From: Ulva prolifera
Taxonomy: Eukaryota > Chlorophyta > Ulvophyceae > Ulvales > Ulvaceae
Reading direction: 5' to 3'
Assembly: GCA_023078555.1 (NCBI GenBank)
Contig: CM041197.1
Coordinates: 5,849,810 to 5,913,809 of the forward strand
DNA length: 64,000 nucleotides
The position numbers were made by a program, and so were the translations under genes. Below, in pieces: positions 1 to 14,699 of this stretch (its first letter is position 1; each line of letters starts with the position of its first letter). Under the pieces are notes generated by a model, which had not been told where the DNA came from, searched no databases, and saw only the letters and a program-made list of their open reading frames with translations.

Positions 1-1059
1 TGTCACCTTGAAGTTGAAAAGTTCACAGGTGCTGAATATGTAATGTATTGGCTCATCGAGAAAAGATTTTCCACACGTCGAAGTTGAGTGCTTTACTACA
101 ACACACTCTTCACATGACATAGCTGTGTGTGACCTTTGCGCACGTCTGTTAAGAGCAACATGCTTCCCTGTCACCTTGAAGTTGAAAAGTTCACAGGTGA
201 TGAATATGACTTGTATTGGCTCATCGAGAAAAGATTTTCCACACGTCGAAGTTGAGTGCTTTACTGCAACACACTCTTCACATGACATAGGTGTGTGTGA
301 CCTTTGCGCACGTCCGTTAAAGCGCAACCGGCTTCCCTGTCACCTTGAAGTTGAAAAGTTCACAGGTGCTGAATATGAAATGTATTGGCTCAGCGAGAAA
401 AGATTTTCCACACGTCGAAGTTGAGTGCTTTACTACAACACACTCTTCACATGACATAGGTGTGTGTGACCTTTGTTCACGGCCGTTAAGAGCAACATGC
501 TTCCCTGTCACCTTGAAGATGAAAAGTTCACAGGTGCTGAATATGTAATGTATTGGCTCATCGAGAAAAGATTTTCCACACGTCGAAGTTGAGTGCTTTA
601 CTACAACACACTCTTCACATGACATAGGTGTGTGTGACCTTTGCGCACGTCCGTTAAGAGCAACATGCTTCCCTGTCACCTTGAAGTTAAAAAGTTCACA
701 GGTGCTGAATATGTAATGTATTGGCTCATCGAGAAAAGATTTTCCACACGTCGAAGTTGAGTGCTTCACTACAACACACTCTTCACATGACATAGGTGTG
801 TGTGACCTTTGCGCACGTCCGTTAAGAGCAACATGCTTCCCTGTCACCTTGAAGATGAAAAGTTCACAGGTGCTGAATATGTAATGTATTGGCTCATCGA
901 GAAAAGATTTTCCACACGTCGAAGTTGAGTGCTTTACTACAACACACTCTTCACATGACATAGGTGTGTGTGACCTTTGCACACGTCCGTTAAGAGCAAC
1001 ATGCTTCCCTGTCACCTTGAAGTTGAAAAGTTCACAGGTGCTGAATATGTAATGTATTG

Positions 1060-4000
1060 GCTCAATCGAGAAAAGATTTTTCAGACGTCGAAGTTAAGTG
1101 ATTTACTACATCACACTCTACACATGACATAGGTGTGTGTGACCTTTGCGCACGGCCGTTAAGAGCAACATGCTTCCCTGTCACCTTGAAGTTGAAAAGT
1201 TCACAGGTGCTGAATATGTAATGTATTGGCTCATCGAGAAACGATGTTTCAGACGTCGAAGTTAAGTGATTTACTACATCACACTCTACACATGACATAG
1301 GTGTGTGTGACCTTTGTTCACGGCCGTTAAGAGCAACATGCTTCCCTGTCCCCTTGAAGTTGAAAAGTTCACAGGTGCTGAATATGTAATGTATTGGCTC
1401 ATCGAGAAAAGATTTTCCACACGTCGAAGTTGAGTGCTTCACTACAACACACTCTTCACATGACATAGGTGTGTGTGACCTTTGCGCACGTCCGTTAAGA
1501 GCAACATGCTTCCCTGTCACCTTGAAGTTGAAAAGTTCACAGGTGCTGAATATGTAATGTATTGGCTCATCGAGAAATAATTTTTCAGACGTCGAAGTTG
1601 AGTGCTTCACTACACCACACTATTCACATGACATAGGTGTGTGTGACCTTTGCGCACGTCCGTTAAGAGCAACATGCTTCCCTGTCACCTAGTAGTTGAA
1701 AAGTTCACAGGCGCTGTATATGGCATGCATTTACACAGCGAGAAGAGAATTCGACACATTGGATCAGAGCGCTACTCTAAAAAACACTTATCACAAGACA
1801 TAGGTGTGTGTGACCTTTGCGCACGTCCGTTAAGAGCAACATGCTTCCCTGTCACCTTGAAGTTGAAAAGTTCACAGGTGATGAATATGACTTGTATTGG
1901 CTCATCGAGAAAAGATTTTCCACACGTCGAAGTTGAGTGCTTTAATGCAACACACTCTTCACATGACATAGGTGTGTGTGACCTTTGCGCACGTCCGTTA
2001 AAGCGCAACCGGCTTCCCTGTCACCTTGAAGTTGAAAAGTTCACAGGTGCTGAATATGAAATGTATTGGCTCAGCGAGAAAAGATTTTCCACACGTCGAA
2101 GTTGAGTGCTTTACTACAACACACTCTTCACATGACATAGGAGTGTGTGACCTTTGCGCACGTCCGTTAAGAGCAACATGCTTCCCTGTCACCTTGAAGT
2201 TGAAAAGTTCACAGGTGCTGAATATGTAATGTATTGGCTCATCGAGAAACGATGTTTCAGACGTCGAAGTTAAGTGATTTACTACATCACACTCTACACA
2301 TGACATAGGTGTGTGTGACCTTTGTTCACGTCCGTTAAGAGCAACATGCTTCCCTGTCACCTTGAAGTTAAAAAGTTCACAGGTGCTGAATATGTAATGT
2401 ATTGGCTCATCGAGAAAAGATTTTCCACACGTCGAAGTTGAGTGCTTCACTACAACACACTCTTCACATGACATAGGTGTGTGTGACCTTTGCGCACGTC
2501 CGTTAAGAGCAACATGCTTCCCTGTCACCTTGAAGTTGAAAAGTCAACAGGTGCTGAATATGTAATGTATTGGCTCATCGAGAAATGATTTTTCACACGT
2601 CGAAGTTGAGTGCTTTACTACAACACACTTAACTCAAGATATAGGTGTGTGTGACCTTTGCGCACGTCCGTTAAAGCGCAACCGGGTTCCCTGTCACCTT
2701 GAAGTTGAAAAGTTCACAGGTGCTGAATATGTAATGTATTGGCTCATCGAGAAAAGATTTTCCACACGTCGAAGTTGAGTGCTTTACTACAACACACTCT
2801 TCACATGACATAGGTGTGTGTGACCTTTGCGCACGTCTGTTAAGAGCAACATGCTTCCCTGTCACCTTGAAGTTGAAAAGTTCACAGGTGATGAATATGA
2901 CTTGTATTGGCTCATCGAGAAAAGATTTTCCACACGTCGAAGTTGAGTGCTTTACTGCAACACACTCTTCACATGACATAGGTGTGTGTGACCTTTGCGC
3001 ACGTCCGTTAAAGCGCAACCGGCTTCCCTGTCAGCTTGAAGTTGAAAAGTTCACAGGTGCTGAATATGAAATGTATTGGCTCAGCGAGAAAAGATTTTCC
3101 ACACGTCGAAGTTGAGTGCTTTACTACAACACACTCTTCACATGACATAGGTGTGTGTGACCTTTGCGCACGTCCGTTAAGAGCAACATGCTTCCCTGTC
3201 ACCTTGAAGTTGAAAAGTTCACAGGTGCTGAATATGTAATGTATTGGCTCATCGAGAAATAATTTTTCAGACGTCGAAGTTGAGTGCTTCACTACACCAC
3301 ACTATTCACATGACATAGGTTTGTGTGACCTTTGCGCACGTCCGTTAAGAGCAACATGCTTCCCTGTCACCTAGTAGTTGAAAAGTTCACAGGCGCTGTA
3401 TATGGCATGCATTTACACAGCGAGAAGAGAATTCGACACATTGGATCAGAGCGCTACTCTAAAAAACACTTATCACAAGACATAGGTGTGTGTGACCTTT
3501 GCGCACGTCCGTTAAGAGCAACATGCTTCCCTGTCACCTTGAAGTTAAAAAGTTCACAGGTGCTGAATATGTAATGTATTGGCTCATCGAGAAAAGATTT
3601 TCCACACGTCGAAGTTGAGTGCTTTACTACAACACACTCTTCACATGACATAGGTGTGTGTGACCTTTGCGCACGTCCGTTAAGAGCAACATGCTTCCCT
3701 GTCACCTTGAAGTTGAAAAGTTCACAGGTGCTGAATATGTAATGTATTGGCTCAATCGAGAAAAGATTTTTCAGACGTCGAAGTTAAGTGATTTACTACA
3801 TCACACTCTACACATGACATAGGTGTGTGTGACCTTTGCGCACGGCCGTTAAGAGCAACATGCTTCCCTGTCACCTTGAAGTTGAAAAGTTCACAGGTGC
3901 TGAATATGTAATGTATTGGCTCATCGAGAAACGATGTTTCAGACGTCGAAGTTAAGTGATTTACTACATCACACTCTACACATGACATAGGTGTGTGTGA

Positions 4001-7000
4001 CCTTTGTTCACGGCCGTTAAGAGCAACATGCTTCCCTGTCACCTTGAAGTTGAAAAGTTCACAGGTGCTGAATATGTAATGTATTGGCTCATCGAGAAAA
4101 GATTTTCCACACGTCGAAGTTGAGTGCTTCACTACAACACACTCTTCACATGACATAGGTGTGTGTGACCTTTGCGCACGTCCGTTAAGAGCAACATGCT
4201 TCCCTGTCACCTTGAAGATGAAAAGTTCACAGGTGCTGAATATGTAATGTATTGGCTCATCGAGAAATAATTTTTCAGACGTCGAAGTTGAGTGCTTCAC
4301 TACACCACACTATTCACATGACATAGGTGTGTGTGACCTTTGCGCACGTCCGTTAAGAGCAACATGCTTCCCTGTCACCTAGTAGTTGAAAAGTTCACAG
4401 GCGCTGTATATGGCATGCATTTACACAGCGAGAAGAGAATTCGACACATTGGATCAGAGCGCTACTCTAAAAAACACTTATCACAAGACATAGGTGTGTG
4501 TGACCTTTGCGCACGTCCGTTAAGAGCAACATGCTTCCCTGTCACCTTGAAGTTGAAAAGTTCACAGGTGATGAATATGACTTGTATTGGCTCATCGAGA
4601 AAAGATTTTCCACACGTCGAAGTTGAGTGCTTTACTGCAACACACTCTTCACATGACATAGGTGTGTGTGACCTTTGCGCACGTCCGTTAAAGCGCAACC
4701 GGCTTCCCTGTCACCTTGAAGTTGAAAAGTTCACAGGTGCTGAATATGAAATGTATTGGCTCAGCGAGAAAAGATTTTCCACACGTCGAAGTTGAGTGCT
4801 TTACTACAACACACTCTTCACATGACATAAGTGTGTGTGACCTTTGCGCACGTCCGTTAAGAGCAACATGCTTCCCTGTCACCTTGAAGTTGAAAAGTTC
4901 ACAGGTGCTGAATATGTAATGTATTGGCTCATCGAGAAACGATGTTTCAGACGTCGAAGTTAAGTGATTTACTACATCACACTCTACACATGACATAGGT
5001 GTGTGTGACCTTTGTTCACGTCCGTTAAGAGCAACATGCTTCCCTGTCACCTTGAAGTTGAAAAGTTCACAGGTGCTGAATATGTAATGTATTGGCTCAT
5101 CGAGAAAAGATTTTCCACACGTCGAAGTTGAGTGCTTTACTACAACACACTCTTCACATGACATAGGTGTGTGTGACCTTTGCGCACGTCTGTTAAGAGC
5201 AACATGCTTCCCTGTCACCTTGAAGTTGAAAAGTTCACAGGTGATGAATATGACTTGTATTGGCTCATCGAGAAAAGATTTTCCACACGTCGAAGTCGAG
5301 TGCTTTACTGCAACACACTCTTCACATGACATAGGTGTGTGTGACCTTTGCGCACGTCCGTTAAGAGCAACATGCTTCCCTGTCACCTTGAAGTTGAAAA
5401 TTTCACAGGTGCTGAATATGTAATGTATTGGCTCATCGAGAAACGATGTTTCAGACGTCGAAGTTAAGTGATTTACTACATCACACTCTACACATGACAT
5501 AGGTGTGTGTGACCTTTGTTCACGTCCGTTAAGAGCAACATGCTTCCCTGTCACCTTGAAGTTGAAAAGTTCACAGGTGCTGAATATGTAATGTATTGGC
5601 TCATCGAGAAAAGATTTTCCACACGTCGAAGTTGAGTGCTTCACTACAACACACTCTTCACATGACATAGGTGTGTGTGACCTTTGCGCACGTCCGTTAA
5701 GAGCAACATGCTTCCCTGTCACCTTGAAGTTGAAAAGTCAACAGGTGCTGAATATGTAATGTATTGGCTCATCGAGAAATGATTTTTCACACGTCGAAGT
5801 TGAGTGCTTTACTACAACACACTTAACTCAAGATATAGGTGTGTGTGACCTTTGCGCACGTCCGTTAAAGCGCAACCGGGTTCCCTGTCACCTTGAAGTT
5901 GAAAAGTTCACAGGTGCTGAATATGTAATGTATTGGCTCATCGAGAAAAGATTTTCCACACGTCGAAGTTGAGTGCTTTACTACAACACACTCTTCACAT
6001 GACATAGGTGTGTGTGACCTTTGCGCACGTCCGTTAAGAGCAACATGCTTCCCTGTCACCTTGAAGTTAAAAAGTTCACAGGTGATGAATATGACTTGTA
6101 TTGGCTCATCGAGAAAAGATTTTCCACACGTCGAAGTTGAGTGCTTTACTGCAACACACTCTTCACATGACATAGGTGTGTGTGACCTTTGCGCACGTCC
6201 GTTAAGAGCAACATGCTTCCCTGTCACCTTGAAGTTGAAAAGTTCACAGGTGCTGAATATGTAATGTATTGGCTCAATCGAGAAAAGATTTTTCAGACGT
6301 CGAAGTTAAGTGATTTACTACATCACACTCTACACATGACATAGGTGTGTGTGACCTTTGCGCACGGCCGTTAAGAGCAACATGCTTCCCTGTCACCTTG
6401 AAGTTGAAAAGTTCACAGGTGCTGAATATGTAATGTATTGGCTCATCGAGAAACGATGTTTCAGACGTCGAAGTTAAGTGATTTACTACATCACACTCTA
6501 CACATGACATAGGTGTGTGTGACCTTTGTTCACGGCCGTTAAGAGCAACATGCTTCCCTGTCACCTTGAAGTTGAAAAGTTCACAGGTGCTGAATATGTA
6601 ATGTATTGGCTCATCGAGAAAAGATTTTCCACACGTCGAAGTTGAGTGCTTCACTACAACACACTCTTCACATGACATAGGTGTGTGTGACCTTTGCGCA
6701 CGTCCGTTAAGAGCAACATGCTTCCCTGTCACCTTGAAGATGAAAAGTTCACAGGTGCTGAATATGTAATGTATTGGCTCATCGAGAAATAATTTTTCAG
6801 ACGTCGAAGTTGAGTGCTTCACTACACCACACTATTCACATGACATAGGTGTGTGTGACCTTTGCGCACGTCCGTTAAGAGCAACATGCTTCCCTGTCAC
6901 CTAGTAGTTGAAAAGTTCACAGGCGCTGTATATGGCATGCATTTACACAGCGAGAAGAGAATTCGACACATTGGATCAGAGCGCTACTCTAAAAAACACT

Positions 7001-8750
7001 TATCACAAGACATAGGTGTGTGTGACCTTTGCGCACGTCCGTTAAGAGCAACATGCTTCCCTGTCACCTTGAAGTTGAAAAGTTCACAGGTGATGAATAT
7101 GACTTGTATTGGCTCATCGAGAAAAGATTTTCCACACGTCGAAGTTGAGTGCTTTACTGCAACACACTCTTCACATGACATAGGTGTGTGTGACCTTTGC
7201 GCACGTCCGTTAAAGCGCAACCGGCTTCCCTGTCACCTTGAAGTTGAAAAGTTCACAGGTGCTGAATATGAAATGTATTGGCTCAGCGAGAAAAGATTTT
7301 CCACACGTCGAAGTTGAGTGCTTTACTACAACACACTCTTCACATGACATAGGTGTGTGTGACCTTTGCGCACGTCCGTTAAGAGCAACATGCTTCCCTG
7401 TCACCTTGAAGTTGAAAAGTTCACAGGTGCTGAATATGTAATGTATTGGCTCATCGAGAAACGATGTTTCAGACGTCGAAGTTAAGTGATTTACTACATC
7501 ACACTCTACACATGACATAGGTGTGTGTGACCTTTGTTCACGTCCGTTAAGAGCAACATGCTTCCCTGTCACCTTGAAGTTGAAAAGTTCACAGGTGCTG
7601 AATATGTAATGTATTGGCTCATCGAGAAAAGATTTTCCACACGTCGAAGTTGAGTGCTTTACTACAACACACTCTTCACATGACATAGGTGTGTGTGACC
7701 TTTGCGCACGTCTGTTAAGAGCAACATGCTTCCCTGTCACCTTGAAGTTGAAAAGTTCACAGGTGATGAATATGACTTGTATTGGCTCATCGAGAAAAGA
7801 TTTTCCACACGTCGAAGTCGAGTGCTTTACTGCAACACACTCTTCACATGACATAGGTGTGTGTGACCTTTGCGCACGTCCGTTAAGAGCAACATGCTTC
7901 CCTGTCACCTTGAAGTTGAAAAGTTCACAGGTGCTGAATATGTAATGTATTGGCTCATCGAGAAACGATGTTTCAGACGTCGAAGTTAAGTGATTTACTA
8001 CATCACACTCTACACATGACATAGGTGTGTGTGACCTTTGTTCACGTCCGTTAAGAGCAACATGCTTCCCTGTCACCTTGAAGTTGAAAAGTTCACAGGT
8101 GCTGAATATGTAATGTATTGGCTCATCGAGAAAAGATTTTCCACACGTCGAAGTTGAGTGCTTCACTACAACACACTCTTCACATGACATAGGTGTGTGT
8201 GACCTTTGCGCACGTCCGTTAAGAGCAACATGCTTCCCTGTCACCTTGAAGTTGAAAAGTCAACAGGTGCTGAATATGTAATGTATTGGCTCATCGAGAA
8301 ATGATTTTTCACACGTCGAAGTTGAGTGCTTTACTACAACACACTTAACTCAAGATATAGGTGTGTGTGACCTTTGCGCACGTCCGTTAAAGCGCAACCG
8401 GGTTCCCTGTCACCTTGAAGTTGAAAAGTTCACAGGTGCTGAATATGTAATGTATTGGCTCATCGAGAAAAGATTTTCCACACGTCGAAGTTGAGTGCTT
8501 TACTACAACACACTCTTCACATGACATAGGTGTGTGTGACCTTTGCGCACGTCTGTTAAGAGCAACATGCTTCCCTGTCACCTTGAAGTTGAAAAGTTCA
8601 CAGGTGATGAATATGACTTGTATTGGCTCATCGAGAAAAGATTTTCCACACGTCGAAGTTGAGTGCTTTACTGCAACACACTCTTCACATGACATAGGTG
8701 TGTGTGACCTTTGCGCACGTCCGTTAAGAGCAACATGCTTCCCTGTCACC
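1060..8750 (+). repeat. 2522-bp higher-order repeat (about 15 monomers), with a shorter related copy
   Basis: The order of variant monomers from about 3750 to 6170 repeats from about 6270 to 8700 at an offset of 2522 bp (15 x 168 + 2), with only a few base differences, for example cgagtg against tgagtg near 5297 and 7819. An earlier, related stretch at about 1060-2530 matches 3750-5220 at an offset of 2690 bp (16 x 168 + 2), then the two diverge. The pattern suggests three related copies differing by gain or loss of whole monomers, as expected from unequal exchange. Boundaries are approximate because they were read by matching landmarks by eye. Confidence 0.8.
1650..1806 (+). repeat. Class-B satellite monomer (representative)
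   Basis: This is the first complete class-B unit. It shares the ctttgcgcacgtccgtt half with class A but reads cacctagtagttgaaaag, then gcgctgtatatggcatgc, agaagagaattcgacac and cacattggatcagagcg. The second half is roughly two-thirds identical to class A by eye. Other class-B units, given by the position of the cacattggatcagagcg landmark, lie near 3440, 4448, 6970, 8986, 9827, 10160, 12176, 12511, 14195, 14530, 15035, 15370, 16547, 17724, 18900, 25575, 26752, 27930, 29446, 30962, 38197, 39037, 39540, 40045, 40717, 41557, 42060, 42565, 43236, 43741, 45086, 47107, 47449, 47780, 48117, 50470, 50812, 51146, 54002, 56528, 56868, 57363, 58547, 61070, 61406, 62750, 63087, 63420 and 63758. Confidence 0.9.
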
Positions 8751-9699
8751 TTGAAGTTGAAAAGTTCACAGGTGCTGAATATGTAATGTATTGGCTCATC
8801 GAGAAATAATTTTTCAGACGTCGAAGTTGAGTGCTTCACTACACCACACTATTCACATGACATAGGTGTGTGTGACCTTTGCGCACGTCCGTTAAGAGCA
8901 ACATGCTTCCCTGTCACCTAGTAGTTGAAAAGTTCACAGGCGCTGTATATGGCATGCATTTTCACAGCGAGAAGAGAATTCGACACATTGGATCAGAGCG
9001 CTACTCTAAAAAACACTTATCACAAGACATAGGTGTGTGTGACCTTTGCGCACGTCCGTTAAGAGCAACATGCTTCCCTGTCACCTTGAAATTAAAAAGT
9101 TCACAGGTGATGAATATGACTTGTATTGGCTCATCGAGAAAAGATTTTCCACACGTCGAAGTTGAGTGCTTTACTGCAACACACTCTTCACATGACATAG
9201 GTGTGTGTGACCTTTGCGCACGTCCGTTAAGAGCAACATGCTTCCCTGTCACCTTGAAGTTGAAAAGTTCACAGGTGCTGAATATGTAATGTATTGGCTC
9301 ATCGAGAAAAGATTTTCCACACGTCGAAGTTGAGTGCTTCACTACAACACACTCTTCACATGACATAGGTGTGTGTGACCTTTGCGCACGTCCGTTAAGA
9401 GCAACATGCTTCCCTGTCACCTTGAAGTTGAAAAGTCAACAGGTGCTGAATATGTAATGTATTGGCTCATCGAGAAATGATTTTTCACACGTCGAAGTTG
9501 AGTGCTTTACTACAACACACTTAACTCAAGATATAGGTGTGTGTGACCTTTGCGCACGTCCGTTAAAGCGCAACCGGGTTCCCTGTCACCTTGAAGTTGA
9601 AAAGTTCACAGGTGCTGAATATGTAATGTATTGGCTCATCGAGAAAAGATTTTCCACACGTCGAAGTTGAGTGCTTCACTACACCACACTATTCACATG

Positions 9700-12600
9700 A
9701 CATAGGTGTGTGTGACCTTTGCGCACGTCCGTTAAGAGCAACATGCTTCCCTGTCACCTAGTAGTTGAAAAGTTCACAGGCGCTGTATATGGCATGCATT
9801 TTCACAGCGAGAAGAGAATTCGACACATTGGATCAGAGCGCTACTCTAAAAAACACTTATCACAAGACATAGGTGTGTGTGACCTTTGCGCACGTCCGTT
9901 AAGAGCAACATGCTTCCCTGTCACCTTGAAATTAAAAAGTTCACAGGTGCTGAATATGTAATGTATTGGCTCATCGAGAAATAATTTTTCAGACGTCGAA
10001 GTTGAGTGCTTCACTACACCACACTATTCACATGACATAGGTGTGTGTGACCTTTGCGCACGTCCGTTAAGAGCAACATGCTTCCCTGTCACCTAGTAGT
10101 TGAAAAGTTCACAGGCGCTGTATATGGCATGCATTTTCACAGCGAGAAGAGAATTCGACACATTGGATCAGAGCGCTACTCTAAAAAACACTTATCACAA
10201 GACATAGGTGTGTGTGACCTTTGCGCACGTCCGTTAAGAGCAACATGCTTCCCTGTCACCTTGAAATTAAAAAGTTCACAGGTGCTGAATATGTAATGTA
10301 TTGGCTCATCGAGAAAAGATTTTCCACACGTCGAAGTTGAGTGCTTTACTACAACAGACTCTTCACATGACATAGGTGTGTGTGACCTTTGCGCACGTCC
10401 GTTAAGAGCAACATGCTTCCCTGTCACCTTGAAGTTGAAAAGTTCACAGGTGCTGAATATGTAATGTATTGGCTCAATCGAGAAAAGATTTTTCAGACGT
10501 CGAAGTTAAGTGATTTACTACATCACACTCTACACATGACATAGGTGTGTGTGACCTTTGCGCACGGCCGTTAAGAGCAACATGCTTCCCTGTCACCTTG
10601 AAGTTGAAAAGTTCACAGGTGCTGAATATGTAATGTATTGGCTCATCGAGAAACGATGTTTCAGACGTCGAAGTTAAGTGATTTACTACATCACACTCTA
10701 CACATGACATAGGTGTGTGTGACCTTTGTTCACGTCCGTTAAGCGCAACATGCTTCCCTGTCACCTTGAAGTTGAAAAGTTCACAGGTGCTGAATATGTA
10801 ATGTATTGGCTCATCGAGAAATGATTTTTCAGACGTCGAAGTTAAGTGATTTACTACATCACACTCTACACATGACATAGGTGTGTGTGACCTTTGCGCA
10901 CGGCCGTTAAGAGCAACATGCTTCCCTGTCACCTTGAAGTTGAAAAGTTCACAGGTGCTGAATATGTAATGTATTGGCTCATCGAGAAAAGATTTTCCAC
11001 ACGTCGAAGTTGAGTGCTTCACTACAACACACTCTTCACATGACATAGGTGTGTGTGACCTTTGCGCACGTCCGTTAAGAGCAACATGCTTCCCTGTCAC
11101 CTTGAAGTTGAAAAGTTCACAGGTGCTGAATATGTAATGTATTGGCTCATCGAGAAACGATGTTTCAGACGTCGAAGTTAAGTGATTTACTACATCACAC
11201 TCTACACATGACATAGGTGTGTGTGACCTTTGTTCACGTCCGTTAAGCGCAACATGCTTCCCTGTCACCTTGAAGTTGAAAAGTTCACAGGTGCTGAATA
11301 TGTAATGTATTGGCTCATCGAGAAATGATTTTTCAGACGTCGAAGTTAAGTGATTTACTACATCACACTCTACACATGACATAGGTGTGTGTGACCTTTG
11401 CGCACGGCCGTTAAGAGCAACATGCTTCCCTGTCACCTTGAAGTTGAAAAGTTCACAGGTGCTGAATATGTAATGTATTGGCTCATCGAGAAACGATGTT
11501 TCAGACGTCGAAGTTAAGTGATTTACTACATCACACTCTACACATGACATAGGTGTGTGTGACCTTTGTTCACGTCCGTTAAGCGCAACATGCTTCCCTG
11601 TCACCTTGAAGTTGAAAAGTTCACAGGTGCTGAATATGTAATGTATTGGCTCATCGAGAAATGATTTTTCAGACGTCGAAGTTAAGTGATTTACTACATC
11701 ACACTCTACACATGACATAGGTGTGTGTGACCTTTGCGCACGGCCGTTAAGAGCAACATGCTTCCCTGTCACCTTGAAGTTGAAAAGTTCACAGGTGCTG
11801 AATATGTAATGTATTGGCTCATCGAGAAACGATGTTTCAGACGTCGAAGTTAAGTGATTTACTACATCACACTCTACACATGACATAGGTGTGTGTGACC
11901 TTTGTTCACGTCCGTTAAGAGCAACATGCTTCCCTGTCACCTTGAAGTTGAAAAGTTCACAGGTGCTGAATATGTAATGTATTGGCTCATCGAGAAATAA
12001 TTTTTCAGACGTCGAAGTTGAGTGCTTCACTACACCACACTATTCACATGACATAGGTGTGTGTGACCTTTGCGCACGTCCGTTAAGAGCAACATGCTTC
12101 CCTGTCACCTAGTAGTTGAAAAGTTCACAGGCGCTGTATATGGCATGCATTTTCACAGCGAGAAGAGAATTCGACACATTGGATCAGAGCGCTACTCTAA
12201 AAAACACTTATCACAAGACATAGGTGTGTGTGACCTTTGCGCACGTCCGTTAAGAGCAACATGCTTCCCTGTCACCTTGAAATTAAAAAGTTCACAGGTG
12301 CTGAATATGTAATGTATTGGCTCATCGAGAAATAATTTTTCAGACGTCGAAGTTGAGTGCTTCACTACACCACACTATTCACATGACATAGGTGTGTGTG
12401 ACCTTTGCGCACGTCCGTTAAGAGCAACATGCTTCCCTGTCACCTAGTAGTTGAAAAGTTCACAGGCGCTGTATATGGCATGCATTTTCACAGCGAGAAG
12501 AGAATTCGACACATTGGATCAGAGCGCTACTCTAAAAAACACTTATCACAAGACATAGGTGTGTGTGACCTTTGCGCACGTCCGTTAAGAGCAACATGCT

Positions 12601-13150
12601 TCCCTGTCACCTTGAAATTAAAAAGTTCACAGGTGCTGAATATGTAATGTATTGGCTCATCGAGAAAAGATTTTCCACACGTCGAAGTTGAGTGCTTTAC
12701 TACAACAGACTCTTCACATGACATAGGTGTGTGTGACCTTTGCGCACGTCCGTTAAGAGCAACATGCTTCCCTGTCACCTTGAAGTTGAAAAGTTCACAG
12801 GTGCTGAATATGTAATGTATTGGCTCAATCGAGAAAAGATTTTTCAGACGTCGAAGTTAAGTGATTTACTACATCACACTCTACACATGACATAGGTGTG
12901 TGTGACCTTTGCGCACGGCCGTTAAGAGCAACATGCTTCCCTGTCACCTTGAAGTTGAAAAGTTCACAGGTGCTGAATATGTAATGTATTGGCTCATCGA
13001 GAAACGATGTTTCAGACGTCGAAGTTAAGTGATTTACTACATCACACTCTACACATGACATAGGTGTGTGTGACCTTTGCGCACGGCCGTTAAGAGCAAC
13101 ATGCTTCCCTGTCACCTTGAAGTTGAAAAGTTCACAGGTGCTGAATATGT
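9700..13150 (+). repeat. 2351-bp higher-order repeat (14 monomers), second copy partial
   Basis: Landmarks from about 9719 to 10750 recur from 12070 to about 13100 at an offset of 2351 bp (14 x 168 - 1). Both copies include two class-B units 335 bp apart (9827 and 10160; 12176 and 12511) and the rare change acaacagactcttc (10353 and 12704). Inside the first copy, 10650-11900 holds alternating pairs of cgatgtttcag and tgatttttcag monomers, which is a dimeric 336-bp sub-repeat, e.g. tgatttttcag near 11327 and 11663. Confidence 0.78.
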
Positions 13151-14699
13151 AATGTATTGGCTCATCGAGAAAAGATTTTCCACACGTCGAAGTTGAGTGC
13201 TTCACTACAACACACTCTTCACATGACATAGGTGTGTGTGACCTTTGCGCACGTCCGTTAAGAGCAACATGCTTCCCTGTCACCTTGAAGTTGAAAAGTC
13301 AACAGGTGCTGAATATGTAATGTATTGGCTCATCGAGAAATGATTTTTCACACGTCGAAGTTGAGTGCTTTACTACAACACACTTAACTCAAGATATAGG
13401 TGTGTGTGACCTTTGCGCACGTCCGTTAAAGCGCAACAGGGTTCCCTGTCACCTAAAAGTTAAAAAGTTCACAGGTGCTGAATATGTAATGTATTGGCTC
13501 ATCGAGAAAAGATTTTCCACACGTCGAAGTTGAGTGCTTTACTACAACACACTCTTCACATGACATAGGTGTGTGTGACCTTTGCGCACGTCTGTTAAGA
13601 GCAACATGCTTCCCTGTCACCTTGAAGTTGAAAAGTTCACAGGTGATGAATATGACTTGTATTGGCTCATCGAGAAAAGATTTTCCACACGTCGAAGTTG
13701 AGTGCTTTACTGCAACACACTCTTCACATGACATAGGTGTGTGTGACCTTTGCGCACGTCCGTTAAAGCGCAACCGGCTTCCCTGTCACCTTGAAGTTGA
13801 AAAGTTCACAGGTGCTGAATATGAAATGTATTGGCTCAGCGAGAAAAGATTTTCCACACGTCGAAGTTGAGTGCTTTACTACAACACACTCTTCACATGA
13901 CATAGGTGTGTGTGACCTTTGCGCACGTCCGTTAAGAGCAACATGCTTCCCTGTCACCTTGAAGTTGAAAAGTTCACAGGTGCTGAATATGTAATGTATT
14001 GGCTCATCGAGAAATAATTTTTCAGACGTCGAAGTTGAGTGCTTCACTACACCACACTATTCACATGACATAGGTGTGTGTGACCTTTGCGCATGTCCGT
14101 TAAGAGCAACATGCTTCCCTGTCACCTAGTAGTTGAAAAGTTCACAGGCGCTGTATATGGCATGCATTTTCACAGCGAGAAGAGAATTCGACACATTGGA
14201 TCAGAGCGCTACTCTAAAAAACACTTATCACAAGACATAGGTGTGTGTGACCTTTGCGCACGTCCGTTAAAGCGCAACCGGCTTCCCTGTCACCTTGAAG
14301 TTGAAAAGTTCACAGGTGCTGAATATGTAATGTATTGGCTCATCGAGAAATAATTTTTCAGACGTCGAAGTTGAGTGCTTCACTACACCACACTATTCAC
14401 ATGACATAGGTGTGTGTGACCTTTGCGCACGTCCGTTAAGAGCAACATGCTTCCCTGTCACCTAGTAGTTGAAAAGTTCACAGGCGCTGTATATGGCATG
14501 CATTTACACAGCGAGAAGAGAATTCGACACATTGGATCAGAGCGCTACTCTAAAAAACACTTATCACAAGACATAGGTGTGTGTGACCTTTGCGCACGTC
14601 CGTTAAAGCGCAACCGGCTTCCCTGTCACCTTGAAGTTGAAAAGTTCACAGGTGCTGAATATGTAATGTATTGGCTCATCGAGAAATAATTTTTCAGAC

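Noticed and set aside
10474..12030. Long minus-strand frames in the satellite as repeat-protein genes, possibly zinc-finger-like because of Cys and CGKSF
   Set aside because: They follow from a period divisible by three. The spacing of Cys and His does not fit C2H2 fingers, stops appear whenever a variant monomer intervenes, and substitutions alter residues freely.
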